Assembly (NCBI GenBank): GCA_017853685.1
Contig: JAFMJD010000005.1
Span: 1 to 38,685 of the forward strand
DNA length: 38,685 nt
Direction of reading: 5' to 3'
Source of the DNA: Actinomycetota bacterium
GTDB taxonomy: Bacteria > Actinomycetota > Acidimicrobiia > Acidimicrobiales > Ilumatobacteraceae
In this document: positions 1 to 8,290 of the stretch, one piece after another
Layout of the letters: each line of letters starts with the position of its first letter
How positions within the stretch are numbered: the first letter of the stretch is position 1
The notes under the pieces: generated by a model
Seen by the model: only the letters and a program-made list of their open reading frames with translations
Database searches by the model: none
What the model was told of the DNA's origin: nothing
Translations under genes and position numbers: made by a program

Positions 1-54
1 AGCGTCCGCCTGAAAAGCGGAAGGTCACCGGATCGACGCCGGTCTCGACCACCA
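1..54 (+). tRNA. tRNA-Phe (GAA), 3' portion, cut by window edge
   Basis: The first 54 bases fold as the 3' part of a tRNA. Bases 5-9 pair with 17-21 as a perfect 5-bp anticodon stem around the loop CTGAAAA, giving anticodon GAA (Phe). Bases 22-26 are a normal variable loop. Bases 27-31 pair perfectly with 39-43 as the T stem, 44-50 form the 3' acceptor strand, base 51 is the discriminator A, and CCA is encoded at 52-54. The D arm and 5' acceptor strand lie outside the window. The T loop reads ATCGACG, with A where almost all bacterial tRNAs have T54. A degenerate 3' tRNA remnant at an integration site cannot be excluded without the left flank. Confidence 0.85.
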
Positions 55-82
55 GCGGGTACGACACAAAGCCGACACGGTG

Positions 83-95
83 CCGGTGTTACCGG
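83..95. terminator. possible small bidirectional hairpin
   Basis: CCGGT-GTT-ACCGG forms a perfect 5-bp stem with a 3-nt loop in the 64-bp gap between the tRNA and the convergent FNT gene. It is short and has no U tract, so a termination role is only suggested by position. Confidence 0.3.
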
Positions 96-118
96 ACGAG
101 CCGTCTCGGCCCGCTCGC

Positions 119-1036
119 TTAGGGCGCGTGGTTTCTGCCGTGGTCCCGCAGGAACGTGAGCCAATACATGGCCCCCACCAGCACACCGCCACCCACCAGA
201 TTGCCGAGCGTCACCGGCAACATGCTGTGCACCACAAAGCGGCTCCAACTCAGCTTCGGATATGCCGACGACGGCGTGTTGATCGTTGTCCAGAAGCCGT
301 CGGGCACCCACGCCCGCAACAGCAGACCTGCGGTGATGGAGTAGAACGCTGCGACCAGGTGCTGAAAGCCCGACGCCACGAAGATCACCACGGGCGGAAT
401 GATCACCAACACTTTGTCGGCGGCCGACTTCGCCGAGAACGTCATCCACACAGCAACGCACACGAGCGTGTTCGCAAGGATCCCCGACACGAACGCGTGC
501 GGGATCGTCATGGCGGTCTCCGACGTTGCAATCTCGAGCGCTCGCTTGCCGAACGAACCGTCGCCGTGTTCGTACGCGCCGGACCCCACCATCAGCGTCG
601 CCATCAGCGTGGTGCCCACGATGTTGCCGACGAAGATCCACGCCCAGCACCGCAGCAGGCGCCGCACCGTGATGCGTCGACTCGCCGCGGCAACGACGAG
701 TAGGGCGTTGGCGCTGAACAACTCGGCGCCGGCGATCACCACCATGATCAGGCCGAACGAGAACACGAGACCGCCGAGGAAACGTGACACACCGGGTGCC
801 AAACCTCCACCTGCGGTGACGGCAGTGGAAACGATCGCAGCGAACGAGATGAAGATTCCACCGAGGACCGACAACATCGTCAACTGGAACGCAGGCATCA
901 TCGCCTTGCTGGCAGTGAGGTCCTCGGCCCGGTGCGCGAGTTCCTCCGCAGCGCTCATCGGCATGCTTGTCGTGCCGTGATCACCGTGTTTGCCATCACC
1001 GTGATCAGCGTCATGGGACAGTCGCAGCCTCCACAC
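119..1036 (-). CDS. formate/nitrite transporter (FNT) family channel
   Basis: Predicted pentameric inner-membrane channel for small monovalent anions such as formate or nitrite. The 305-residue product has six hydrophobic segments between about residues 48 and 300. It carries the family's GAELF turn (about 103-107) and a GFQH loop placing His226 where FocA has its pore histidine (GFEH). The residues after that His (LVAAFY) differ from the usual SVANM, so substrate is open. The GTG at 1036 gives an unusual His/Asp-rich tail (HDADHGDGKHGDHG) ahead of the first helix; a later ATG near 964 would remove it. It begins 5 bases after the stop of the selenoprotein redoxin, so the two are probably cotranscribed. 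That suggests a redox- or anion-linked role, but the sequence does not settle it. Confidence 0.85.
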   Translation of the reverse strand: MWRLRLSHDADHGDGKHGDHGTTSMPMSAAEELAHRAEDLTASKAMMPAFQLTMLSVLGGIFISFAAIVSTAVTAGGGLAPGVSRFLGGLVFSFGLIMVVIAGAELFSANALLVVAAASRRITVRRLLRCWAWIFVGNIVGTTLMATLMVGSGAYEHGDGSFGKRALEIATSETAMTIPHAFVSGILANTLVCVAVWMTFSAKSAADKVLVIIPPVVIFVASGFQHLVAAFYSITAGLLLRAWVPDGFWTTINTPSSAYPKLSWSRFVVHSMLPVTLGNLVGGGVLVGAMYWLTFLRDHGRNHAP

Positions 1037-1041
1037 GTCGT

Positions 1042-2133
1042 TCAGCCGTTCTCGAGGATGCGCCGACGCACCTCTTCGGGCGATAGCTGCTCCACGGGCT
1101 CCACCTCGAAGTCGTGCGCATCACTCGCCGTGTCGGCGAGCGGCAGGTAGTACGCATTGCCCTTCGATACCCAGTCGCCGACCATCTCGAAGAACGCAGG
1201 ACCTGCAGGGTCGATGCCGCGTATGGGCATCGAGCCGCGGCGGATGTTGAAATCGTGCGGAGCCAACTCGCCAGCGCGCTGGAACCACCGTTCGGCCGCT
1301 TCGTTGTTGCCCTGCTGCGCGAGGTGCCAGCCGATGGCGAACGCAGCACGTGCTCGTTGATCCGCGTCGCTCGCCAACTTCAGGTCTGCGATCGGGTCAC
1401 CCGGATACGCCTCGGACTCGCCGCGCACCCACGAGCGCAGCGCTGCAAGCGGCTTGCGCGGGTGGAACTTGGTGACACTCGCGAATTCGGTGGACACGTA
1501 GTGCACATCCTGGGGCCGCACGATTCGACCTTCCTCGTCGATCCAGAGCACGGTCGGGACGTTCACCATGTTGTAGAGGTCGGCGACTCGGTGCTCGGTG
1601 TCGATGAGGCTCGGGTGCGTGGCGTGTGCGCGATCGATGTACGGACGCGCGTCATCGGGGGAACGGTCGATGGCCACGGTGATCACCGCAAGGCCGAGCG
1701 GACCGAGTTCTTCGTGGATCGCCTGCCACACGGGCAGGTCATAGCGGCAGCCTCACCAACTGGCGTAGGCGTAGAGCACCACCTTGCGTCCCCGGTAGTC
1801 GCTCAACCGGTGCAGCACGCCGTTCACATCCGGCAGTGTGAAATCGGGGGCAAGACCGGTGCGCAGCGACTCTGCTCGCTCACTGGCCGAGGCGCCGAAC
1901 GCTCCCACGCGCTCGGTGGCGTCCACCTCGAGCGGTCGACCGAGCAGTCGGGCAACCTCAGCGGCTTCCATCGGTCCATCTGCAGTACCGGGCGGCACCG
2001 GGATGCAGACGTCGCCCTTGCAGAGGCCCTGCGGCTTGCGCTCCCACCCGAGCAGACCGGGATCGATCCGGAGATCGCCCCCGGACTCCACGTGGTACAC
2101 GGTCTGTTCGTCGATCACGGTCCAAGTGGCCAT
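1042..2133 (-). CDS. ResA-like thioredoxin-fold selenoprotein (U127, in-frame UGA at 1753-1755)
   Basis: Redoxin-family protein of 363 residues read through one in-frame TGA. Residues about 103-125 are the AhpC/TSA-like opening (APDFTLPDVNG). Then come Y-A-S-W, the TGA, and G-C-R-Y-D-L-P. The TGA stands exactly where the first active-site Cys of a thioredoxin fold belongs (Sec127), with Cys129 two residues on. The fold continues without a frame change to a cis-proline loop NVPTVLW (Pro193) and a TPR-like helical tail (about 255-290). This matches, from memory, the actinobacterial ResA-like family with a WAxxUGC motif, here with Tyr for Trp. The N-terminus has a C-x4-C pair (Cys38, Cys43). The ATG at 2133 is chosen because a TACGTT -10 box lies 6 nt upstream. 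No signal peptide is seen, so it is probably cytoplasmic; its substrate is unknown. It is followed closely by the FNT gene. Read without Sec it would look like two gene fragments. Confidence 0.9.
1722..1738 (-). promoter_or_regulatory. bacterial SECIS hairpin of the redoxin gene
   Basis: In the mRNA, CCTGCC-CGTGT-GGCAGG forms a perfect 6-bp stem with a 5-nt loop starting 14 nt after the UGA. A short stem with a G in the first two loop positions at this distance is the known bacterial SECIS layout recognised by SelB. It lies wholly inside the coding sequence. Confidence 0.8.
1753..1755 (-). other. UGA selenocysteine codon (redoxin U127)
   Basis: In-frame TGA between TGG (Trp) and GGC (Gly) in the active-site motif of the redoxin. 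The reading frame and the protein family continue uninterrupted on both sides. Confidence 0.88.
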
Positions 2134-2139
2134 GTGCGC

Positions 2140-2145
2140 AACGTA
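2140..2145 (-). promoter_or_regulatory. -10 box TACGTT, leaderless start of the Sec-redoxin
   Basis: TACGTT (TANNNT pattern) ends 6 nt before the ATG at 2133, so transcription would begin at or next to the A of the start codon. No -35 or Shine-Dalgarno is evident. It shares a 105-bp divergent region with the desaturase promoter. Confidence 0.5.
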
Positions 2146-2225
2146 GTTCGCTCGAGTCGCCGGTGCACACGACTGTGGCGCACCTGGCTTCGGACGCTCA
2201 TCAGAACCCGGCACAGTCGCCCGGT

Positions 2226-2231
2226 TACGCT
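2226..2231 (+). promoter_or_regulatory. -10 box TACGCT, leaderless start of the desaturase
   Basis: TACGCT lies 7 nt before the ATG at 2239 and no ribosome-binding site precedes that ATG. The likely transcription start is therefore the start codon itself. Confidence 0.45.
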
Positions 2232-2238
2232 GACACCG

Positions 2239-3288
2239 ATGAGCGTCTCCGCCCGCGACTACTCCATCATCGGACCCGAGTCACAACGCGCCAAGGACGC
2301 CGGACTCGTGTCGGCCAACTGGTATCGCTGCGACGTACCGCGAGACACCATGAAGTCGCTCATGAAGCGGCGCAACGGCCCCGCGGTCCGCGACACCCTC
2401 ATCTGGCTCGCACTGCTCGGCGTATCTGGCTGGCTCGCCCACCTGTCATGGGGAACGTGGTGGATGATCCCCGCGTTCTTCGTGTACGGCACGCTCTACG
2501 GATCGGTGTCGGACTCGCGCTGGCACGAGTTCGGGCACGGAACGGCCTCGAAGAGCGCGTGGTTCACCACGGTCGTCTACCACTTCGCGTCGTTCCTCGA
2601 TTTCCGCGAAGCCGAGTCATGGCGATGGAGCCACGTCCGGCACCACAGCGACACCATCATCGTGGGCTCGGATCCCGAGATCGCCGTGCCACGGCCCACG
2701 TCGTGGATTGCGCACCTCGCCGAGTTCTTCGCCATCCGCAGCGTGTGGGCCGAGTGCAAGAAGATCGGATACAACATCGTCGGCAAGGTGAGCCCCACGG
2801 TGCGCGACTACATGCCCGAATCGTCGTACCGCCGTTCGATCTGGACAGGCCGCATCTACGCGCTCATCATCGCCGGAGTGGTCGCCTGGTGCATCGTGAT
2901 CCGCAGCGTCGAACCGGCCATGTTCATCGGGCTACCCACCATGTACGGCCGCTGGCTCCTGGTGGTGTACGGCCTCACCCAACACGCCGGACTCGCCGAA
3001 GATGTGCTCGACCATCGCTTCAACACTCGAACCGTGCGCATGAACATCGTGAACCGGTTCTTGTACTCGAACATGAACTACCACATCGAACACCACATGT
3101 TTCCCACCGTGCCCTACTACTCGCTGCCGGCGCTGCACGAGGCCGTGAAGCACGACATGCCGGCCGTGTACCCGAGCATCGCTGCCGCATACCGGGAGAT
3201 CATCCCGGCGCTGCGACGCCAGATGCAGGACCCGACCTACTTCGTGGAGCGCTCGGTGCCCGGTGTTGCTGCGGGTTCCACCGCATGA
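2239..3288 (+). CDS. membrane fatty-acid desaturase/hydroxylase family protein (MocD-like)
   Basis: Integral-membrane di-iron oxygenase of 349 residues. The three histidine boxes that hold the iron pair are present: H96-E-F-G-H100, H132-V-R-H135-H136 and H282-I-E-H285-H286. Hydrophobic spans surround residues about 55-90 and 210-255. The ATG at 2239 is preferred over upstream in-frame codons because a TANNNT box sits 7 nt before it and family similarity starts nearby. The stop overlaps the start of the Rieske ferredoxin gene by ATGA, so the ferredoxin is very likely its electron donor. Sinorhizobium MocD/MocE (rhizopine demethylation) pair the same two families. No reductase partner (MocF type) is in the window. 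The substrate could be a fatty acyl chain, a methyl ether or a terpene-like compound. Confidence 0.85.
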   Translation: MSVSARDYSIIGPESQRAKDAGLVSANWYRCDVPRDTMKSLMKRRNGPAVRDTLIWLALLGVSGWLAHLSWGTWWMIPAFFVYGTLYGSVSDSRWHEFGHGTASKSAWFTTVVYHFASFLDFREAESWRWSHVRHHSDTIIVGSDPEIAVPRPTSWIAHLAEFFAIRSVWAECKKIGYNIVGKVSPTVRDYMPESSYRRSIWTGRIYALIIAGVVAWCIVIRSVEPAMFIGLPTMYGRWLLVVYGLTQHAGLAEDVLDHRFNTRTVRMNIVNRFLYSNMNYHIEHHMFPTVPYYSLPALHEAVKHDMPAVYPSIAAAYREIIPALRRQMQDPTYFVERSVPGVAAGSTA

Positions 3289-3599
3289 GCGGGACCTGGT
3301 TGGAGGTCTGCGGTACCGACGACATCGACGCCGACGATGTCGTGCGGTTCGATCACGGCGATCGCACCTTCGCCGTCTACCGCCTCGGCAAGGACCGGTA
3401 CTGCGCCACCGATGGCCTGTGCACCCACGAAGACGCTCACCTCGCCGAGGGGTTCGTGGACGGCGGCATCATCGAGTGCCCGAAGCACAACGGTCGCTTC
3501 GACATCTGCACTGGCGCACCCAAGGGCGTGCCGGTCACCGTGGGCCTGCGCACCTACCCCACCCGGGTGGAGGGTGGGCGCGTCTTCATCGAGGCCTAG
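3285..3599 (+). CDS. Rieske-type [2Fe-2S] ferredoxin (MocE-like)
   Basis: Small 104-residue Rieske ferredoxin. Cluster ligands are visible as C46-T-H48 and C65-P-K-H68, the C-x-H...C-x2-H pattern, with the short spacing of soluble bacterial ferredoxins rather than a membrane cytochrome-bc subunit. No signal peptide or membrane helix is present. Its ATG overlaps the desaturase stop by four bases (3285-3288), which implies translational coupling. It should pass single electrons to the desaturase-type oxygenase encoded just before it. A strong hairpin follows the stop codon. Confidence 0.9.
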   Translation: MSGTWLEVCGTDDIDADDVVRFDHGDRTFAVYRLGKDRYCATDGLCTHEDAHLAEGFVDGGIIECPKHNGRFDICTGAPKGVPVTVGLRTYPTRVEGGRVFIEA

Positions 3600-3606
3600 A
3601 CACTGT

Positions 3607-3640
3607 GGCGGGCCGCCGAGTACGGACGTACCGGCCCGCC
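3607..3640 (+). terminator. terminator-like hairpin after the desaturase-ferredoxin pair
   Basis: GGCGGGCCG (3607-3615) pairs perfectly with CGGCCCGCC (3632-3640). The loop itself contains a second inverted repeat, GTACG-GA-CGTAC. No clear U tract follows, which is common in actinobacteria. Confidence 0.6.
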
Positions 3641-3682
3641 ATCGCCTCAGTACTGCCCTTTCCGGCCGCCACCCGTGCTGGG

Positions 3683-3688
3683 TATGAT
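3683..3688 (+). promoter_or_regulatory. -10 box TATGAT ahead of the protease gene
   Basis: TATGAT lies 47 nt before the chosen ATG at 3736. The region 17-19 nt upstream (TTTCCG at 3659-3664) is only a weak -35, so the promoter call is tentative. Confidence 0.4.
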
Positions 3689-3735
3689 CCACCCCACGTG
3701 GGCGGATGCGCACACTGAGTGAGGTGGAGTTCGAG

Positions 3736-6700
3736 ATGTCCCGATCTGGTGGAAGTCGAGTACGCATGCGTGTGGCCCTCTGCGGAGCCGTCGCTGCTGG
3801 ACTCCTCGCCGCGGCAATCGGCACCTCGACGGCCACTGCCACGAACGCTGAACCGTCACCGGCATCACCCTTGCCCCAGAACGACGCAGCGCTCGCACCC
3901 CACCGGCCGGGTGTAGTGCTCATCGGGTACGCAGCGGGCACCAGCGAAGCGCGCAAACAGGAAGTGCGCGGCAAGGTGCGCTCGAAGTCCACCAAACGTC
4001 TGTCGCCGAAGCATTCCGGAGTCGACGTGGTGCAACTTGCCGACGGCGAGACCGTCGTCTCGGCGATGCGCAAGATCCGCAGCGAATCGGGCGTGCGGTA
4101 CGTCGAGCCCGACTACGTGTTGGCTCCGGCAGCAACGTCGGACGACCCGCAATACACCAACGGCAGTCTCTGGGGCATGTACGGCGACGGAACCTCGCCC
4201 GCCAACCAGTTCGGCAGCGGCGCAGGCGAAGCGTGGAGCGCCGGATTCACGGGCTCGCGGTCGGTCGCCATCGGCATCATTGACGAGGGTGTCCAGATCA
4301 CCCACCCCGATCTCGCTGCAAATATCTGGACGAACCCGGACGAGATCGCCGGCAACGGCCTCGATGACGACCGCAACGGCTACATCGACGACATCAATGG
4401 TTGGGACTTCATCAACAACAACGCCACGGTGTACGACGGCAACAGCACCGAGGGATCCGACACACACGGCACACACGTTGCGGGCACCATCGGCGGTGTG
4501 GGAGGCAACGGTGCCGGCGTGGCCGGGGTCAACTGGGCCGTCACGCTCATCCCCGCCAAGTTCCTGGGGCCGAGCGGTGGGTACACCTCGGATGCAGCTC
4601 GTGCAGTGGACTATCTCACCAGCCTGAAGGTCTCCAAGGGCGTCAACATCGTCGCTACCAGCAACTCGTGGGGCGGCGGCGGAGCAAGTACCGCTTTGCT
4701 CGATGCCATCAACCGAGCCGGCGACCAGGGCATTCTCTTCGTCGCCGCAGCCGGTAACGCCTCCAGCAATAACGACTCCGTGGGTTCGTATCCGTCGAAC
4801 TACCAGTGCACCAACAACGGCACCCGAGGCTGGGACTGTGTCATTGCGGTGGCCTCCATCACGTCGAGCGGAACGCTGTCGAGTTTCTCGAGCTACGGCG
4901 CCACCACGGTGGACATTGCCGCACCCGGCTCTGGCATCACCTCGACCTACCCCGTGAACTCGTACGCGTCGCTCAGCGGCACCTCGATGGCTACCCCGCA
5001 CGTATCAGGCGCCATCGCGTTGTGTGCATCGGCCAATCCGTCACTCACCGCGCAGCAGTTGCGCGCGGCGCTCATGAGCAGCGCCCAGCCCACTACATCG
5101 CTTTCCGGCAAGGTGGTCAACGCTGGTCGCCTCGACGTCGGGGCGCTGCTCAGCCAATGCGCTCCGCTGACGGCTCCAGTCACCGGTGCGCCGACCGGAC
5201 TCACGGCGACGGCAACCTCGCCGCAGGCGATACAGCTCACTTGGACCGACGGCGCCAGCAACGAAACCTCCTACGTCATCGCGCGCGCACCTTCCACCAA
5301 CAACGTGTGCGGCACCTTCACGAATGTCGGCGACATTGCGTCGAACAGCACGTCGTTCCTCATGAGTGGCCTCACTGCGGCCACCACCTACTGCTTCCGC
5401 GTGACCGCCACGAACAACTTCGGAGGCGGCTCGTTCGCCGCCAGCAACGACGCCTCGGCACGCACACTCGACCCGCCGGCCGCGTACACCTGCACCAGCA
5501 TCACCGGTTCGTGGGTGGCCCGCGGAACGGCGACGAACTATTCGCTGACCGATGACTCACAGACGAACGTGACACTGCCGTTTGCATTCACGTACTACGG
5601 AACCACCTTCACCAACGCCCAGATCTCCTCGAACGGGTACCTGCGCCTCGGAAACGGAGCCGCTACGGCGTTCACCAACGCCCCGATCCCCACCGCCGGT
5701 GACCCCGACGGAATCATTGCGCCGTGGTGGGACGATCTGGACCCGGCACTCGGTGGCACCATCTGGAGCCAGACCGTGGGATCGGCCCCGAACCGCCAGT
5801 TCGTCGTCACGTGGGACGGCATCTACCTCTATCTCGGCGGCACTTCGGGCCTGTCGTTCCAGGTGGTCCTCGACGAAGCAACCCGCGCCATCACCTTCCA
5901 GTACGCCGATGTGACCGGTGGAGTCAGTACGGGTGATGCCGGTGCGAGCGCCACGGTGGGCGTCGAGAGTGTCGAGGGCATCTACGGCACGCAGTTCAGC
6001 CTCAATCAGGCGGTGCTCAGCAACGGGCTCGCCATTCGCTGCACCGACGTCACCGTGCCGATCCCGTCGATCACCACCACGTCGCTGCCCGCTGGCACCG
6101 TCGGTGTGTCGTACAGCCAGACGCTGGCCGCCACCAGTGGAACAGCGCCGATGCTGTGGAGTATCTCGAGTGGTTCGCTGCCCGCTGGACTGTCGCTCGA
6201 CCCCGGCACGGGTGTCATCAGTGGCAACCCCACCACCGCGGTAACGGCATCGTTCACCGCAAAGGTGACCGATGCGAACGGACAAAACTCGTCGCGTTCG
6301 CTCTCCATCGCCGTTGCGGCACCGGTGTCCATCACCACTGCATCACTGCCAACCGGTTCGGTTGGTACGGCCTATTCGCAGACGCCGGCCGCCACCGGTG
6401 GCACCACCCCATACACGTGGTCGCTCTTCACGGGCACGCTCCCGGCGGGTCTCTCGCTCACTGCATCGAACGGTCGCGTCAGCGGTACTCCCACCACGGC
6501 GGGAACCTCGAACTTCGAACTGCGGGCCACCGACAGCCTCGGTCGCACTGCAACTCGATCGTTCTCCATCACCATCAACGGAGCCATCCCAGGCACGTTC
6601 AACAAGGTGAGCCCGTCGAACGGTGCATCGAGCCGGCCGCGCAACGGTCTGGTGCTGTCATGGGGTGCCGCTACCGGCGCCACCTCGTACGAGTACTGCA

Positions 6701-6885
6701 TCGACACGTCACGCAACGGCACCTGCAACGCAACGTGGATCTCGGTCGGATCGGCCACGAGCACAACGCTCAACGGACTGCTGCGCAAGACCACCTACGA
6801 GTGGCAGGTCCGCGCGGTGAATACCTCGGGCACACGGCTCGCAAACAATGGTTCGTGGTGGCGCTTCACCACCGTGAACGTCTGA
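3736..6885 (+). CDS. secreted multidomain S8 (subtilisin-like) serine peptidase
   Basis: Exported serine protease of about 1049 residues. From the ATG at 3736 (GGAG 9 nt upstream) there is an Arg-rich start and a hydrophobic signal segment ending near TATATA (about residues 12-37). An I9-type propeptide covers about 55-125. The S8 catalytic domain has Asp183 (GIIDEG), His244 (THGTHVAG) and Ser417 (GTSMATPHV). Downstream are a fibronectin III domain (about 480-570), a beta-rich domain resembling nidogen/PCC modules (about 580-770), two putative Ig domains with the SLPAGLSL signature (about 775-945) and a final fibronectin-like domain. There is no LPXTG or C-terminal membrane anchor. It probably degrades extracellular protein or matures surface adhesins. 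It is convergent with the P450 gene 17 bases downstream. An in-frame start 30 bases upstream is possible. Confidence 0.9.
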   Translation: MSRSGGSRVRMRVALCGAVAAGLLAAAIGTSTATATNAEPSPASPLPQNDAALAPHRPGVVLIGYAAGTSEARKQEVRGKVRSKSTKRLSPKHSGVDVVQLADGETVVSAMRKIRSESGVRYVEPDYVLAPAATSDDPQYTNGSLWGMYGDGTSPANQFGSGAGEAWSAGFTGSRSVAIGIIDEGVQITHPDLAANIWTNPDEIAGNGLDDDRNGYIDDINGWDFINNNATVYDGNSTEGSDTHGTHVAGTIGGVGGNGAGVAGVNWAVTLIPAKFLGPSGGYTSDAARAVDYLTSLKVSKGVNIVATSNSWGGGGASTALLDAINRAGDQGILFVAAAGNASSNNDSVGSYPSNYQCTNNGTRGWDCVIAVASITSSGTLSSFSSYGATTVDIAAPGSGITSTYPVNSYASLSGTSMATPHVSGAIALCASANPSLTAQQLRAALMSSAQPTTSLSGKVVNAGRLDVGALLSQCAPLTAPVTGAPTGLTATATSPQAIQLTWTDGASNETSYVIARAPSTNNVCGTFTNVGDIASNSTSFLMSGLTAATTYCFRVTATNNFGGGSFAASNDASARTLDPPAAYTCTSITGSWVARGTATNYSLTDDSQTNVTLPFAFTYYGTTFTNAQISSNGYLRLGNGAATAFTNAPIPTAGDPDGIIAPWWDDLDPALGGTIWSQTVGSAPNRQFVVTWDGIYLYLGGTSGLSFQVVLDEATRAITFQYADVTGGVSTGDAGASATVGVESVEGIYGTQFSLNQAVLSNGLAIRCTDVTVPIPSITTTSLPAGTVGVSYSQTLAATSGTAPMLWSISSGSLPAGLSLDPGTGVISGNPTTAVTASFTAKVTDANGQNSSRSLSIAVAAPVSITTASLPTGSVGTAYSQTPAATGGTTPYTWSLFTGTLPAGLSLTASNGRVSGTPTTAGTSNFELRATDSLGRTATRSFSITINGAIPGTFNKVSPSNGASSRPRNGLVLSWGAATGATSYEYCIDTSRNGTCNATWISVGSATSTTLNGLLRKTTYEWQVRAVNTSGTRLANNGSWWRFTTVNV

Positions 6886-6902
6886 CGCAGATCCGAATCG
6901 CG

Positions 6903-8180
6903 CTACGAAGTAACCCGCAGCGGCAAGCGCCGCAGTGCCCGCAACGAGAAGGTGGAGTTCCATTCCTCGTGCCTGGGATCGGCGAGTTCGAACGAACCGA
7001 TGGCACGGGTGAGTTCCTCGAGTGCCACACGTACCTCGAGCCGGGCGAGCGAGGCTCCCACGCAGAAGTGGATGCCGCGACCGAAGGCGAGATGTTCCGC
7101 CAAGTTCGGTCTCGTCGGGTCGAAGCGTTCGGGTTCGGGAAACACGCGCTCGTCGTGATCGGCCGAGAGATAGATCACCAGCACGTTCTCGCCGGCAGGA
7201 ATCGTGACTCCACCGAGTTCCACGTCGCGCGTGGTGATGCGCTGGTTCACTGCTGAGGGCGTGATCATCCGCAGCGACTCCTCCACCACCGCCGGGATCA
7301 CCGAGGGATCACTCCGCATCAGTTCCCACCACTGCGGCTCATTCGCGAAACGCACCATCATCTGCGTGAGCAGGTTGGTAGTGGTCTCGTTTCCGGCCAC
7401 GAGAACCTGGCGGATGATGCTGTAGATCTCGCCGTCGGAGAGTTGCCGCGCTGCGTCACCGGCGAGGTCGGCGGTCTCGTCGTCCGACAGGCGCGCGTGC
7501 GTCAGCGTGGAGAGCAGGTCGCCTCCCGGATTGGACCGGCGATGCTGAATCTGCTCGATGACAAACGCTCCGAGTTCGTTGCCCTCGCGCAAGGACCGGA
7601 GCACCTCCTCGTCGGAGAGCTTGCTGCCGATCAGCGCTACTGCCGCGTCGCTCCAACGCTTGAAGTCGTCGGCCCTGTCTGCTGGCACGGCGAGCGCCTC
7701 GGCAATGACCCGCACAGGGAGGGGAACGGCGAAATCGTGCACGAAGTCGACGGTGCTACCGGGTACGAACTTGGACAACAGTTCCCGACACACGCCGCGC
7801 ATGAATGGCTCGTGCTCCTTCGCAGCGCGTGGGGTGAACGCCCGCGAGACAAGACGCCGGTTTCGGGTGTGCACCGGTGGGTCGGCGGTGAGCAACGTCG
7901 GTACGTTCTGCACGCCCGCCCGCGAGATCTCGGCCATCTGCTGCAGGAGGGCCGGCGGGAACTCGTCGAACGCGAGGCTGCGCACATCGGAGGAGAACGT
8001 CTTGGGATCGCTCACCACCTGCAGCACGAGGTCGTGACGCGTCACGAACCAGAAGCCCCGGCCGTGCGGCACGTACGACACGGGCGTCTCGGCGCGCAGC
8101 CGCTCATAGGTGGGGAACGGGCACGCAATGAATCCCGGATCGGTGGGATCGACGCTGGAGTAGACGCGGTCATCGCTCAT
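6903..8180 (-). CDS. cytochrome P450
   Basis: Soluble class-I bacterial P450 of 425 residues. The I-helix motif AGNETTTN, the K-helix EESLR (E-x-x-R) and the heme-binding loop FGRGIHFCVGA with proximal ligand Cys373 are all present. The insert HARLSDDETADLAGDAARQL just before the I helix is longer than in many family members. The substrate cannot be read from sequence. Related actinobacterial P450s hydroxylate terpenoids, steroids or fatty acids and need a ferredoxin and reductase. The only ferredoxin nearby is the Rieske protein at 3285-3599, which is not a usual P450 donor. It is transcribed alone, divergent from the lipoprotein gene across a 110-bp gap in which I see no clear promoter. Confidence 0.93.
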   Translation of the reverse strand: MSDDRVYSSVDPTDPGFIACPFPTYERLRAETPVSYVPHGRGFWFVTRHDLVLQVVSDPKTFSSDVRSLAFDEFPPALLQQMAEISRAGVQNVPTLLTADPPVHTRNRRLVSRAFTPRAAKEHEPFMRGVCRELLSKFVPGSTVDFVHDFAVPLPVRVIAEALAVPADRADDFKRWSDAAVALIGSKLSDEEVLRSLREGNELGAFVIEQIQHRRSNPGGDLLSTLTHARLSDDETADLAGDAARQLSDGEIYSIIRQVLVAGNETTTNLLTQMMVRFANEPQWWELMRSDPSVIPAVVEESLRMITPSAVNQRITTRDVELGGVTIPAGENVLVIYLSADHDERVFPEPERFDPTRPNLAEHLAFGRGIHFCVGASLARLEVRVALEELTRAIGSFELADPRHEEWNSTFSLRALRRLPLRVTS

Positions 8181-8290
8181 CGGGGTTCACTCTGCCACGC
8201 GGGCTCCGGCCTCGGCCCGAGAACCGGGCGCGCCGACGGCACCGCAGCGGTGACACCAGATTGCGTCTCGGAGGTGGTTGGATTTCGTCC

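Noticed and set aside
1-54. tRNA-Sec (selC), in view of the selenoproteins
   Set aside because: The anticodon is GAA and the variable loop is 5 nt; tRNA-Sec would have UCA and a long variable arm.
1042-2133. A frameshifted or nonsense pseudogene of a redoxin
   Set aside because: The frame is unbroken apart from one TGA at the exact active-site cysteine, both halves are well conserved, and a SECIS-like hairpin follows.
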